Shown: positions 45,905-59,030, counted from the stretch's first letter. The stretch: 64,000 bases of DNA from Mactromeris polynyma (GCA_032209605.1 JASFXZ010000001.1:26726619-26790618); one strand, 5' to 3'. The notes: generated by a model not told the origin, from the letters alone. Translations and numbers: made by a program.

Positions 45905-46896
45905 CATGACCTGTCTGTCGTCTCTGTCTGACTTTATTGTCCTGTCTTGTTTGACACACCATGACCTGTCTGTCGTCTCTGTCTGACTTTATTGTCCTGT
46001 CATATTTGACACATCATGACCTGTCTGTCGTCTCTGTCTGACTTTATTGTCCTGTCTTATTTGACACACCATGACCTGTCTGTCGTCTCTGTCTGACTTT
46101 ATTGTCCTGTCTTGTTTGACACACCATGACCTGTCTGTCGTCTCTGTCTGACTTTATTGTCCTGTCTTGTTTGACACACCATGACCTGTCTGTCGTCTCT
46201 GTCTGACTTTATTGTCCTGTCTTGTTTGACACACCATGACCTGTCTGTCGTCTCTGTCTGACTTTATTGTCCTGTCTTGTTTGACACACCATGACCTGTC
46301 TGTCGTCTCTGTCTGACTTTATTGTCCTGTCTTGTTTGACACACCATGACCTGTCTGTCGTCTCTGTCTGACTTTATTGTCCTGTCTTGTTTGACACACC
46401 ATGACCTGTCTGTCGTCTCTGTCTGACTTTATTGTCCTGTCTTGTTTGACACACCATGACCTGTCTGTCGTCTCTGTCTGAGTTTATTGTCCTGTCTTAT
46501 TTGACACACCATGACCTGTCTGTCGTCTCTGTCTGAGTTTATTGTCCTGTCTTATTTGACACACCATGACCTGTCTGTCGTCTCTGTCTGAGTTTATTGT
46601 CCTGTCTTATTTGACACACCATGACCTGTCTGTCGTCTCTGTCTGAGTTTATTGTCCTGTCTTATTTGACACACCATGACCTGTCTGTCGTCTCTGTCTG
46701 AGTTTATTGTCCTGTCCTATTTGACACACCATGACCTGTCTGTCGTCTCTGTCTGAGTTTATTGTCCTGTCACATTTGACACACCATGACCTGTCTGTCG
46801 TCTCTGTCTGACTTTATTGTCCTGTCTTATTTGACACACCATGATCTGTCTGTCGTCTCTGTCTGACTTTATTGTCCTGTCATATTTGACACACCA
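45905..46896. repeat. Minisatellite, 55-bp unit, 18 copies
   Basis: The unit starts CATGACCTGTCTGTCGTCTC and continues TGTCTGACTTTATTGTCCTG. Starts at 45905, 45960 and 46015 give 55 bp. The units sort into blocks: CTTGTTTGAC with GACTTT in the left-centre, CTTATTTGAC with GAGTTT in the right-centre, and CATATTTGAC at both edges. This matches spread of variants outward from within the array. Confidence 0.95.
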
Positions 46897-47002
46897 TATA
46901 TGCTTTTCAACATGCGACCGTTAGATTATTTTACAATATAATATATTTATTCACGTAGGATTTGTTTCTGAACTCATGTTATTTGTTTAAAGTTCAATGT
47001 AT

Positions 47003-47134
47003 GTAAGGGAGAAAGGCCGAACACTGTCCATTATGTCAGTGAATAGAGCAAACGAGTCATGAAGTTGGGCACGAAGTGCCGAGTTTGCTTTATTCACTGA
47101 CATAATGGACAGTTTTAGGCGTTTCTCTTACTTA
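47003..47134. mobile_element. Hairpin MITE, about 50-60-bp arms
   Basis: ACTGTCCATTATGTCAGTGA (from 47023) is matched by TCACTGACATAATGGACAGT (to about 47113). The pairing continues through GAATAGAGCAAAC / GTTTGCTTTATTC. The centre is itself a small stem, GGCACGAAGTGCC. Weaker pairing extends outward (GTAAGGGAGAAAGGCCGAA against the complement of TTAGGCGTTTCTCTTAC). No coding capacity, as expected for a foldback or MITE element. Confidence 0.65.
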
Positions 47135-47915
47135 AAATATGAGAATCATAAAATTCCCACGTGTTTCGTGTGTAAAGGATTTTATATATTGTCGATATAC
47201 TAGTACCACTTCAAAAGGCCATTTTAAGTGTCGAAGTGTTGTTGTTTTTTCCGCAAACTTCCCATTTGGATAGTATATCAATTATTTATCAAAACTGTAA
47301 ATGAAACTCATTTAAATGTTATTCTATGAGTTTTACTATTAATGGGATGTTGTTACAGTGTTTTTAGTTTTTTTATGGCGTAGATGCAATTACTTTTTAG
47401 TTAACTGTACATGTAGTGTAAACATGCCATTAACATGAACGCAGAATTACTTACACACTGAACGTGTATGTAGCTTGATTGTTCACTTATTGGACAGTTT
47501 TAAGATACACATGTATTGCAAAAAATGAAATTCTCGTGTATTTCAAGACTCAACCCATTGCCAACTAATTGAATAGTTAGGTTTGAATCGATTCACTTTT
47601 TGCTAGTACTTCAAAGAGACAAAATGGTCAGTTCCGATTTTAAGAAATGGATTTAAACAAATCGTATGACAGTTCTTGCAATGAATCATATCACATGGAT
47701 TTTATTAACAAAATATTTGGCAGTGATACTTAACATGAATGTTCATTTGAGAGTGGGATTGTGACAATCTATTCACGGACTGCACATATTGTTATTGATT
47801 GATCATTAGCAACAAACATGACCGTATTGTGTTTAAAATCATGTTGGGTGAATACAAATTAAACACGGAATGTTCTGTTTTATCATCAATCGCAGCTCCG
47901 TTTCTTAGAGGATAT
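47135..47915. other. AT-rich spacer between two hairpin elements
   Basis: No gene seen. A TGGACAGTTTTAAGA motif near 47492 echoes the outer arm of the element at 47003-47134, which might mean a fragment of the same family. Confidence 0.4.
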
Positions 47916-48160
47916 TTTTAAAACATGGTCATGACGTCATCCTTTGTCAATTGTGTACTTTACACATTATAATATTGTATTGTGTTAATGTACAGTGTAA
48001 TATAACTATCCACTATTTGAAAGTCTGCTGTCCAATAATTAATGGACAGTACACTTTCAAATACTGGACAGTTACTATTACGCTGTACATGAACACAGTA
48101 CAATAGTATATATAGTGTACACAATTGACATAGGATGACGTCATAACAATGTTTTAAGAT
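47916..48160. mobile_element. Long hairpin MITE, about 120-bp arms
   Basis: The left side contains ATGACGTCATCC, TTGTCAATTGTGTAC, TGTACAGTGTAAT, CTATTTGAAAGT and CTGTCCA. The right side carries their reverse complements in mirror order (TGGACAG, ACTTTCAAATA, ATTACGCTGTACA, GTACACAATTGACA, GGATGACGTCAT). The centre lies at about 48038 with a loop of about 8 bp. Differences between the arms are scattered single bases and small gaps. No reading frame. The ends near TTTAAAACATG / ATGTTTTAAG are approximate, and no target-site duplication was identified. Confidence 0.65.
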
Positions 48161-49185
48161 TAAATAGATGACAAAGAGATTAGTGTATCCGCTAATGACA
48201 CGAATTGTGAATTCTCTCTCATATCCATGGCCAACTTTCCCGGCTTCTTGATGATATTATCTCCCTTATTAACGAGTTATTGATCGCCTTGATAGCGGCT
48301 ATCGATACTTTAAATTTACTGTAGAATTATGCCATATATACAATTCTTCTTGCTTCCATTTGCGTTTAATGTTAGTGTCTGAATATCCTTTAGTCCATAT
48401 AACGAGAGCTGAAACTCGCTTCTGTCCAAAAATACCAAGTTCGTGAAGCATTAGGGAGATATAAATAATCTAAATATGTTTTTGTTTTTAAAATAATTCA
48501 ATTGCAAAGTGTTTCCATTTTTAATTGAAAATGGTGTTTTTTCATTTCTTCTGTATAATGAACAAGACAGGATGTTTCATATACATTATACATCATTGTG
48601 AATGTCGTATTCAACCAGTGCGATCTTTTTTATAATATATACAATAACGTTCAAAACAGAAGCATTTATTTTTGACATGCTAAAATCAATAACTTTAAGT
48701 AGAAATAAAAGCAAACAAGTTCGTAAGTATTCTCTTGTTCAATGAAAGCACCACTTCAAGTGCAATATTTGGCATACTATTTTCAGTTACCTGTTTCGTT
48801 ATTATTTTTTTTACACACATATACAAATTTACTGACCGCTTTTCAATAACATGGCGTAATTTTTGACGGACATCCGCTGCCCATGACCCAGTTTCGTGAA
48901 ACTGTTGCAAATCGTTATTTTGCTGGCAATCACGTTATGAACCATATCGATGTACACGTGATAGCATTTCATAACTAAGCTTTAGACTATAAAAAACGCC
49001 AACATAAGTCTTCAACTGTATTCACGTAAATGGACGTTTAAATGACGCCCAACGTCATGAAGACGTCGGTATGGTAGCAGAGAATGTGTTGTACGTAGTA
49101 TGCATTGTTTTCACTCCGCTAGTATACCATTAGTTAGACGACACTAATAAACCAGTTATGTTGCTAATCATCCACGTCAGACACC
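48161..49185. other. AT-rich stretch, no supported gene
   Basis: The minus-strand frame 48695-48910 (71 codons) has no recognisable domain. The right-hand part may include decayed upstream sequence of the mariner relic at 49186, but I cannot align it. Confidence 0.45.
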
Positions 49186-49370
49186 ATGCACGATGTGGAG
49201 GGGCAGTGTAATGGTGTGGGCCGGTATATCATGGCACCACACAACACACCTGATGGTGGCTGGAGGCAGACTGACGGCTCGATGATCTTGGAACCGTTCG
49301 TTGTTTCCTTTCTTCAAGATCACCATGACGTCACGTTGTTTCAGCAGGACAACGCTCAAACTCCACGCAG
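49186..49370 (+). pseudogene. Tc1/mariner transposase relic (frameshifted)
   Basis: A short piece of a DDE transposase. In one + frame the sequence reads WRGSVMVWAGISWHH and then THLMVAGGRLTA. In another it continues MILEPFVVSFLQDHH and TLFQQDNAQTPRS. GSVMVWAGI and FQQDNA are hallmark blocks of Tc1/mariner transposases, the Asp in QQDNA being the second catalytic Asp. At least one frameshift and a stop separate the blocks. The N-terminal DNA-binding domain, the first catalytic Asp and the C-terminal third acidic residue are not visible, so the copy is dead. Confidence 0.8.
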
Positions 49371-49604
49371 CGGTAACCACTGCCATCACAAAAGTCACGT
49401 GATGATGGTTGGTTGGACAAAAGGGCGGATCCGAAGTGATAATGATTGGTTATTTTTAAATATTGTTTAAATATTATTTTTTTAAACTTTTCATACCATC
49501 AAACATCTTATATGTTTGAAATTAAGATATGAAATTGTCAACTTAAATTAGATAAGATCTAAATGAAAAAAATATTTTGTCAAAAATATTGACGAAAAGT
49601 TTGA
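49371..49604. other. AT-rich spacer
   Basis: About 230 bp, possibly including decayed mariner sequence; nothing else recognised. Confidence 0.4.
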
Positions 49605-49791
49605 GACCTGAGCCACATTCAGCCCGAATAACGTCTGAGTTCCTGGGTAAAAGAACGTGCAAGTTGTGTCCAGGTCAGCGTTTACGGCAGACCTGAGCCA
49701 CATTCAGCCCGAATAACGTCTGAGTTCCTGGGTAAAAGAACGTGCAAGTTGTGTCCAGTTCAGCGTTTACGGCAGACCTGAGCCACATTGA
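49605..49791. repeat. Tandem repeat, 85-bp unit, 2.2 copies
   Basis: The unit starts GACCTGAGCCACATTCAGCC and continues CGAATAACGTCTGAGTTCCT. Starts are at 49605, 49690 and 49775. The two full copies differ at one visible base (CCAGG/CCAGT). Confidence 0.9.
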
Positions 49792-50248
49792 GCATTATGG
49801 GACCACTTTGGGCGGTTATACAACAATTATAAAGGAAAAATAATATCTTCTTTATACAAGGTAGTTTTACCATCTTGATCTCGATTTTTTTTTAATTACC
49901 AGCATTTATACAAGTTAACACGTTTATCTGGTACAGCTCAGTTCATGTTCAGTATGAAAAGGTTTTGAATAGTAATGTGCTTAACACCCGTTTCTCCGTA
50001 TATCATGCAAGTTGGTGTATTCGGTGCGAGACCAAGAATATATTAAAATTTTCCGTGATATAGATTAAATCTGCTCTGAAATACCCACATACCACAAATA
50101 GCATAATTATAACCATTATTTAGAATTATATATTCAATTATTCCGAATTAATAATGACGGTACAAGCAAATCTGTTTAAACACACGAGCTTTAGCATAAA
50201 TCACCAACGACGATGGATGTCGCATTTCGATGCACCTCTGGTTGGGCA
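49792..50248. other. AT-rich spacer, no gene seen
   Basis: About 460 bp of unique sequence left of the largest array; no recognised feature. Confidence 0.5.
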
Positions 50249-53200
50249 ATCAGAGTGACCACAGAACAGTAGTATTCCTACAATCAGAGTGACCACAGAA
50301 CAGTAGTATTCCTACAATCAGAGTGACCACAGAACAGTAGTATTCCTACAATCAGAGTGACCACAGAACAGTAGTATTCCTACAATCAGAGTGACCACAG
50401 AACAGTAGTATTCCTACAATCAGAGTGACCACAGAACAGTAGTATTCCTACAATCAGAGTGACCACAGAACAGTAGTATTCCTACAAGAGTCAGAGTGAC
50501 CACAGAACAGTAGTATTCCTACAATCAGAGTGACCACAGAACAGTAGTATTCCTACAAGAGTCAGAGTGACCACAGAACAGTAGTATTCCTACAAGAGTC
50601 AGAGTGACCACAGAACAGTAGTATTCCTACAATCAGAGTGACCACAGAACAGTAGTATTCCTACAATCAGAGTGACCACAGAACAGTAGTATTCCTACAA
50701 TCAGAGTGACCACAGAACAGTAGTATTCCTACAATCAGAGTGACCACAGAACAGTAGTATTCCTACAATCAGAGTGACCACAGAACAGTAGTATTCCTAC
50801 AATCAGAGTGACCACAGAACAGTAGTATTCCTACAATCAGAGTGACCACAGAACAGTAGTATTCCTACAATCAGAGTGACCACAGAACAGTAGTATTCCT
50901 ACAATCAGAGTGACCACAGAACAGTAGTATTCCTACAATCAGAGTGACCACAGAACAGTAGTATTCCTACAATCAGAGTGACCACAGAACAGTAGTATTC
51001 CTACAATCAGAGTGACCACAGAACAGTAGTATTCCTACAATCAGAGTGACCACAGAACAGTAGTATTCCTACAATCAGAGTGACCACAGAACAGTAGTAT
51101 TCCTACAATCAGAGTGACCACAGAACAGTAGTATTCCTACAATCAGAGTGACCACAGAACAGTAGTATTCCTACAATCAGAGTGACCACAGAACAGTAGT
51201 ATTCCTACAATCAGAGTGACCACAGAACAGTAGTATTCCTACAATCAGAGTGACCACAGAACAGTAGTATTCCTACAATCAGAGTGACCACAGAACAGTA
51301 GTATTCCTACAATCAGAGTGACCACAGAACAGTAGTATTCCTACAATCAGAGTGACCACAGAACAGTAGTATTCCTACAATCAGAGTGACCACAGAACAG
51401 TAGTATTCCTACAATCAGAGTGACCACAGAACAGTAGTATTCCTACAATCAGAGTGACCACAGAACAGTAGTATTCCTACAATCAGAGTGACCACAGAAC
51501 AGTAGTATTCCTACAATCAGAGTGACCACAGAACAGTAGTATTCCTACAATCAGAGTGACCACAGAACAGTAGTATTCCTACAATCAGAGTGACCACAGA
51601 ACAGTAGTATTCCTACAATCAGAGTGACCACAGAACAGTAGTATTCCTACAATCAGAGTGACCACAGAACAGTAGTATTCCTACAATCAGAGTGACCACA
51701 GAACAGTAGTATTCCTACAATCAGAGTGACCACAGAACAGTAGTATTCCTACAATCAGAGTGACCACAGAACAGTAGTATTCCTACAATCAGAGTGACCA
51801 CAGAACAGTAGTATTCCTACAATCAGAGTGACCACAGAACAGTAGTATTCCTACAATCAGAGTGACCACAGAACAGTAGTATTCCTACAATCAGAGTGAC
51901 CACAGAACAGTAGTATTCCTACAATCAGAGTGACCACAGAACAGTAGTATTCCTACAATCAGAGTGACCACAGAACAGTAGTATTCCTACAATCAGAGTG
52001 ACCACAGAACAGTAGTATTCCTACAATCAGAGTGACCACAGAACAGTAGTATTCCTACAATCAGAGTGACCACAGAACAGTAGTATTCCTACAATCAGAG
52101 TGACCACAGAACAGTAGTATTCCTACAATCAGAGTGACCACAGAACAGTAGTATTCCTACAATCAGAGTGACCACAGAACAGTAGTATTCCTACAATCAG
52201 AGTGACCACAGAACAGTAGTATTCCTACAATCAGAGTGACCACAGAACAGTAGTATTCCTACAATCAGAGTGACCACAGAACAGTAGTATTCCTACAATC
52301 AGAGTGACCACAGAACAGTAGTATTCCTACAATCAGAGTGACCACAGAACAGTAGTATTCCTACAAGAGCTTGCAGAGTGACCACAGAACAGTAGTATTC
52401 CTACAGAGTCAGAGTGACCACAGAACAGTAGTATTCCTACAAGAGCTTCAGAGTGACCACAGAACAGTAGTATTCCTACAAGTCAGAGTGACCACAGAAC
52501 AGTAGTATTCCTACAATCAGAGTGACCACAGAACAGTAGTATTCCTACAATCAGAGTGACCACAGAACAGTAGTATTCCTACAATCAGAGTGACCACAGA
52601 ACAGTAGTATTCCTACAATCAGAGTGACCACAGAACAGTAGTATTCCTACAATCAGAGTGACCACAGAACAGTAGTATTCCTACAATCAGAGTGACCACA
52701 GAACAGTAGTATTCCTACAATCAGAGTGACCACAGAACAGTAGTATTCCTACAATCAGAGTGACCACAGAACAGTAGTATTCCTACAATCAGAGTGACCA
52801 CAGAACAGTAGTATTCCTACAAGTCAGAGTGACCACAGAACAGTAGTATTCCTACAATCAGAGTGACCACAGAACAGTAGTATTCCTACAATCAGAGTGA
52901 CCACAGAACAGTAGTATTCCTACAATCAGAGTGACCACAGAACAGTAGTATTCCTACAATCAGAGTGACCACAGAACAGTAGTATTCCTACAATCAGAGT
53001 GACCACAGAACAGTAGTATTCCTACAATCAGAGTGACCACAGAACAGTAGTATTCCTACAATCAGAGTGACCACAGAACAGTAGTATTCCTACAATCAGA
53101 GTGACCACAGAACAGTAGTATTCCTACAATCAGAGTGACCACAGAACAGTAGTATTCCTACAATCAGAGTGACCACAGAACAGTAGTATTCCTACAATCA

Positions 53201-55136
53201 GAGTGACCACAGAACAGTAGTATTCCTACAATCAGAGTGACCACAGAACAGTAGTATTCCTACAATCAGAGTGACCACAGAACAGTAGTATTCCTACAAT
53301 CAGAGTGACCACAGAACAGTAGTATTCCTACAATCAGAGTGACCACAGAACAGTAGTATTCCTACAATCAGAGTGACCACAGAACAGTAGTATTCCTACA
53401 ATCAGAGTGACCACAGAACAGTAGTATTCCTACAATCAGAGTGACCACAGAACAGTAGTATTCCTACAATCAGAGTGACCACAGAACAGTAGTATTCCTA
53501 CAATCAGAGTGACCACAGAACAGTAGTATTCCTACAAGAGCTTGCAGAGTGACCACAGAACAGTAGTATTCCTACAAGAGCTTGCAGAGTGACCACAGAA
53601 CAGTAGTATTCCTACAAGAGTCAGAGTGACCACAGAACAGTAGTATTCCTACAAGAGCTTGCAGAGTGACCACAGAACAGTAGTATTCCTACAATCAGAG
53701 TGACCACAGAACAGTAGTATTCCTACAATCAGAGTGACCACAGAACAGTAGTATTCCTACAATCAGAGTGACCACAGAACAGTAGTATTCCTACAATCAG
53801 AGTGACCACAGAACAGTAGTATTCCTACAATCAGAGTGACCACAGAACAGTAGTATTCCTACAATCAGAGTGACCACAGAACAGTAGTATTCCTACAATC
53901 AGAGTGACCACAGAACAGTAGTATTCCTACAATCAGAGTGACCACAGAACAGTAGTATTCCTACAATCAGAGTGACCACAGAACAGTAGTATTCCTACAA
54001 TCAGAGTGACCACAGAACAGTAGTATTCCTACAAGAGCTTGCAGAGTGACCACAGAACAGTAGTATTCCTACAATCAGAGTGACCACAGAACAGTAGTAT
54101 TCCTACAATCAGAGTGACCACAGAACAGTAGTATTCCTACAATCAGAGTGACCACAGAACAGTAGTATTCCTACAATCAGAGTGACCACAGAACAGTAGT
54201 ATTCCTACAATCAGAGTGACCACAGAACAGTAGTATTCCTACAATCAGAGTGACCACAGAACAGTAGTATTCCTACAATCAGAGTGACCACAGAACAGTA
54301 GTATTCCTACAATCAGAGTGACCACAGAACAGTAGTATTCCTACAATCAGAGTGACCACAGAACAGTAGTATTCCTACAATCAGAGTGACCACAGAACAG
54401 TAGTATTCCTACAATCAGAGTGACCACAGAACAGTAGTATTCCTACAATCAGAGTGACCACAGAACAGTAGTATTCCTACAATCAGAGTGACCACAGAAC
54501 AGTAGTATTCCTACAATCAGAGTGACCACAGAACAGTAGTATTCCTACAATCAGAGTGACCACAGAACAGTAGTATTCCTACAATCAGAGTGACCACAGA
54601 ACAGTAGTATTCCTACAATCAGAGTGACCACAGAACAGTAGTATTCCTACAATCAGAGTGACCACAGAACAGTAGTATTCCTACAATCAGAGTGACCACA
54701 GAACAGTAGTATTCCTACAATCAGAGTGACCACAGAACAGTAGTATTCCTACAATCAGAGTGACCACAGAACAGTAGTATTCCTACAATCAGAGTGACCA
54801 CAGAACAGTAGTATTCCTACAATCAGAGTGACCACAGAACAGTAGTATTCCTACAATCAGAGTGACCACAGAACAGTAGTATTCCTACAATCAGAGTGAC
54901 CACAGAACAGTAGTATTCCTACAATCAGAGTGACCACAGAACAGTAGTATTCCTACAATCAGAGTGACCACAGAACAGTAGTATTCCTACAATCAGAGTG
55001 ACCACAGAACAGTAGTATTCCTACAATCAGAGTGACCACAGAACAGTAGTATTCCTACAATCAGAGTGACCACAGAACAGTAGTATTCCTACAATCAGAG
55101 TGACCACAGAACAGTAGTATTCCTACAAGAGCTTGC
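50249..55136. repeat. Largest minisatellite, 34-bp unit, about 140 copies, with 37- and 40-bp length variants
   Basis: The unit is ATCAGAGTGACCACAGAACA plus GTAGTATTCCTACA. Starts at 50283 and 50317 give 34 bp. Inside the unit almost no substitutions are visible over 4.9 kb. The only variation is at the junction: CTACAATCAGAG (34 bp), CTACAAGTCAGAG (35), CTACAAGAGTCAGAG (37), CTACAAGAGCTTCAGAG (39) and CTACAAGAGCTTGCAGAG (40). Longer junctions cluster near 50490-50620, 52365-52490, 53535-53680 and 54035. The array ends at 55136 with CTACAAGAGCTTGC, the same junction as the 40-bp type, so the long form is probably ancestral. No reading frame of note runs through it. Confidence 0.96.
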
Positions 55137-55342
55137 TCTCGCACGCCCACACTTTGTCATGAAATTCTTGGGTGAAAGTTATTGAAATATTGAAAAAAAC
55201 ACAATGAAACAGTTCATATAGAATGTGTTACTACAAGAATGATTGCTATTGCATCCAGTAAACTTGACCATCTTTTATTACTCCACCAGCCGATGTTAGA
55301 CTGACCCCCTCATTCATACACTTCGAATCATGGCCAATATAT
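55137..55342. other. Short spacer
   Basis: About 200 bp of unique sequence between two arrays; nothing recognised. Confidence 0.5.
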
Positions 55343-55780
55343 GACAATAGTTCATGTTCCTCAGTATGTTACAAGACAATAGTTCATGTTCCTCAGTATG
55401 TTACAAGACAATAGTTCATGTTCCTCAGTATGTTACAAGACAATAGTTCATGTTCCTCAGTATGTTACAAGACAATAGTTCATGTTCCTCAGTATGTTAC
55501 AAGACAATAGTTCATGTTCCTCAGTATGTTACAAGACAATAGTTCATGTTCCTCAGTATGTTACAAGACAATAGTTCATGTTCCTCAGTATGTTACAAGA
55601 CAATAGTTCATGTTCCTCAGTATGTTACAAGACAATAGTTCATGTTCCTCAGTATGTTACAAGACAATAGTTCATGTTCCTCAGTATGTTACAAGACAAT
55701 AGTTCATGTTCCTCAGTATGTTACAAGACAAAAGTTTATGTTCCTCAGTATGTTACAAGACAATAGTTCATGTTCCTCAG
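55343..55780. repeat. Minisatellite, 32-bp unit, about 13.7 copies, nearly identical
   Basis: The unit is GACAATAGTTCATGTTCCTC plus AGTATGTTACAA. Copies are identical except one near the right end (GACAAAAGTTTATG). The + frame 55642-55845 inside it is an artefact. Confidence 0.95.
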
Positions 55781-56726
55781 CAAATATGCAACATAACCAC
55801 GTTTCTACTAGTTTATCAAACATTACGACGCCATTGTTAGGATGACGACATTACTACGATATACTATATACATATTAGAATTGGTCATCTCGGCTGACAG
55901 AAATTCTGAAGACTGAGGGTAAGAATTGTAACTCGACTTAAATTTTACCTTAACAATCAGCAAACTTTGTGCTATACATTATTATGCACCACATATCTTA
56001 TGTCAGATCTAATTAACATTACCACTTACTAAACTAATGTTGTGTTTCATCACGTAACAACGCCTTGAAATCAACGAACAAGTTAAAATATTGTAAGCAT
56101 TCTAAATTTAATTAAGCGCACATGCTTTCAGAAATACACGGTAATTAATTTAGAAGGAGTTAATTGGGAAAGGAAGGAAACCAATTCATTTTGAGCAAAT
56201 TGAAGATGTTTTTCGTAAACTTTCAACATAGACAACAAATCGGTGAGTATTGAATTATCTTTCATACGATTAAACAATTATTGTAGAGATAAGTAACTCG
56301 TGATTTATTGTCTGGAACGTACAGGCACGTTATCTATAAATCACGACATTCCGCGCTGTCAAAACATGTCATCATTATGTCTTCATTTTGTCCTACATTC
56401 ACGCAAGAAACTCGTAGTAGATAATTGATTAATTTTATCAACACATCATGAATGAATATAATTAAATGAAATAAATGAACAAGCGTCATGAAATTGTTTT
56501 AATGAATGAATGAGACACAAAACCAACATACGTCATTCACTTTTTACTTATGTTTTGTTTTCAACAAAATCTCTACATTGCAGTCATTTCGATTAAGAAA
56601 AAAAATAGACGATGATTAAATTAGAAATGATAAATAATGGCCATTAACGTATCGCTTAATTGGCACGACTAAAGGTGAAATGATAGATTAATGGACATTG
56701 TCAGGTAAGCGAGGATTTTGATGAGT
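55781..56726. other. AT-rich stretch, no gene seen
   Basis: About 950 bp with frequent stops in all frames; no RNA gene or transposon motif recognised. Confidence 0.5.
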
Positions 56727-57145
56727 TGCAGTACTACAGACAATGAATCAGCGACTAAAGGTCCTCACTGCAATACTAATGCAATGAATCAGCGACTAGG
56801 GTCCTTACTGCAATACTACATGCAATGAATCAGCGACTAAAGGTCCTCACTGCAATACTACATGCAATGAATCAGCGACTAGGGTCCTTACTGCAATACT
56901 ACATGCAATGAATCAGCGACTAGGGTCCTTACTGCAATACTAATGCAATGAATCAGCGACTAGGGTCCTTACTGCAATACTACATGCAATGAATCAGCGA
57001 CTAGGGTCCTTACTGCAATACTACATGCAATGAATCAGCGACTAAAGGTCCTCACTGCAATACTACATGCAATGAATCAGCGACTAGGGTCCTTACTGCA
57101 ATACTACATGCAATGAATCAGCGACTAAAGGTCTTACTGCAGTAC
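56727..57145. repeat. Minisatellite, 39-42-bp units, about 10 copies
   Basis: The unit is TGCAATACTACATGCAATGA plus ATCAGCGACTAGGGTCCTTAC. Length varies because CTACATGCAATG alternates with CTAATGCAATG, and CTAGGGTCCTTAC with CTAAAGGTCCTCAC. The order of the long and short types is mixed. Confidence 0.92.
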
Positions 57146-58238
57146 CGTATCGCGTATTTAATATTTAAGGTATTCGACCCATAACTGAAATAGTGCATTT
57201 CCATTGTATATGTATGACTCAGTAATCAAAATATAAAAATTGTTAGAAAAATTAATATCAAAATATTATCATTTAAAATGTTTTTGAATTAAAACATTCA
57301 ATTCAAATTCGCTTCAATACGTTTTTCTAAAAACAAAGAATTGATTTTTTTTTAAAAACCTGACATTTTTCATAAAGGGAGGTAATAAAGTGATATTATA
57401 TAGAAAATATATTGAAAATGTTTAAAGGTTATTAAAAGACCAAAAAATACCATGATTTGGTTGCGCATTCAATATTATTATGTTTTACAACAACACTAAG
57501 TTAAATTTTACAGAAAAAATCTAATTATTTTGTGAAAAAGCAAACAAAACCACTTAAAAGTGTTACTTTTTCTCAGAGAAATGTGCACGTCATTCTGTTC
57601 AAAATGAAATTGCGCTATAACCGGACGGTAAAAGTCTCTGAAAGTTTGATATATTCTGTGTTAGATAATGTAAATATTTTTTATTACAGACAATTTGATG
57701 CCCCATTGATACATCAATTTAGTTTAGGTCATCTGCTATTAACAATATTTTAGTTTTGAAAGGAAATTTGCCCATTTCTTAAATGCTATATGCATAAATG
57801 TAAAAAAACAAACATTTTCTTTGAATTTCTTGTAGCTGTTTCTTACATTACTTCAATATACATATCTGATTAGTACAAATATGCTTTCCCAAACAAGAAA
57901 TATTACAAATGAGATGTGTAATGTTAATTTTCCATTTACTGGTCATTTTTGTACGGCGAACGTTTTTAGGAAGGAAGTTTTTAAAGAAAAAAGGTCATAA
58001 CTTTTGTTTAGAACGGTACAAAATTATGAAATTTTAAATTTTTATCCGCATTATAGTACAGATTGAATAGATACAAGTTTCATTTTATTTTGGAGAAATG
58101 TCCATTATGGGTGGAATACTTTAAGTCAAATAACCAATAAAAATCTTTTCCGAAAACATTTATACCAAAACATCAATTTTACGTTCGTTTAAATCGCTAT
58201 TCGGAAGACCAAAAGTACATCTTATTAGTAATATAAAT
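57146..58238. other. AT-rich stretch, no gene seen
   Basis: About 1.1 kb, very A/T-rich with homopolymer runs. The 73-codon frame at 57532-57753 has no recognisable motif. Confidence 0.5.
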
Positions 58239-58290
58239 GTACAGCATCATTGTACAGTATCATTGTACAGTATCATTGCACAGTATCATT
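58239..58290. repeat. Short tandem repeat, 13-bp unit, 4 copies
   Basis: GTACAGTATCATT repeated at 58239, 58252, 58265 and 58278, with GTACAGCATCATT first and GCACAGTATCATT last. Confidence 0.9.
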
Positions 58291-59030
58291 GCGTCTTTTC
58301 TTTGATTAAATTTTAATTAAATACTGTCTTAAATATTTTTAAAAGAGTTTAAATACTGTAAAATTTGAATACTTGCCCGTAAATGACATGCGTGCGAATC
58401 TTCCTGTTGATTTATAAGACATCTCGTATCCTCTAGATGAAATGAAAACAGAACAACCTATCACAGTTCAAAGTCTACCAATTATAGCATACTTATTGCA
58501 CAATACGGAATTCTACTCCGGAACAAAGCCCACTAGCCTTATCTTACATATGCACCAGGTATACGCTCGTTACAGTATTTATCTACGTTATACAGTCGTT
58601 TATTTCTGAAGGGAATGCAAAATGTATTCATTTGCATAATTAATGCTACCTTACATACAGTGCTTAAAGCTATTTACATCACGCATCTTCACGAGATAAA
58701 TATCAAGATTAAATATCCAGACGATTGCCTTCGGGGTCAAATGAAGCATAGAATTTTCAGAGGTGATCATAAACATTGCCGGAAGCAACCGAACTTTTTC
58801 AATCTTCTCCGAACATTTCCAAAAACATTATGGTCGAAACTTTGCTAATACAATTTACACATTCCGTTTAAAATCCGGTAACACGACCAAACACAATTGC
58901 TGAATTAGCCAGTAACATTTAGCATCGCGTATCTATTTCCATTGATTAAATTTCATGCGTTGTACATTATTATGAAAACTTGATTTTTTGAGGTTTAAGT
59001 GAAGTGTGTGTGAATGTTGTAGACGTCGTT
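58291..59030. other. AT-rich stretch, no supported gene
   Basis: About 740 bp. The 77-codon + frame 58615-58848 has no recognisable domain. Confidence 0.45.
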
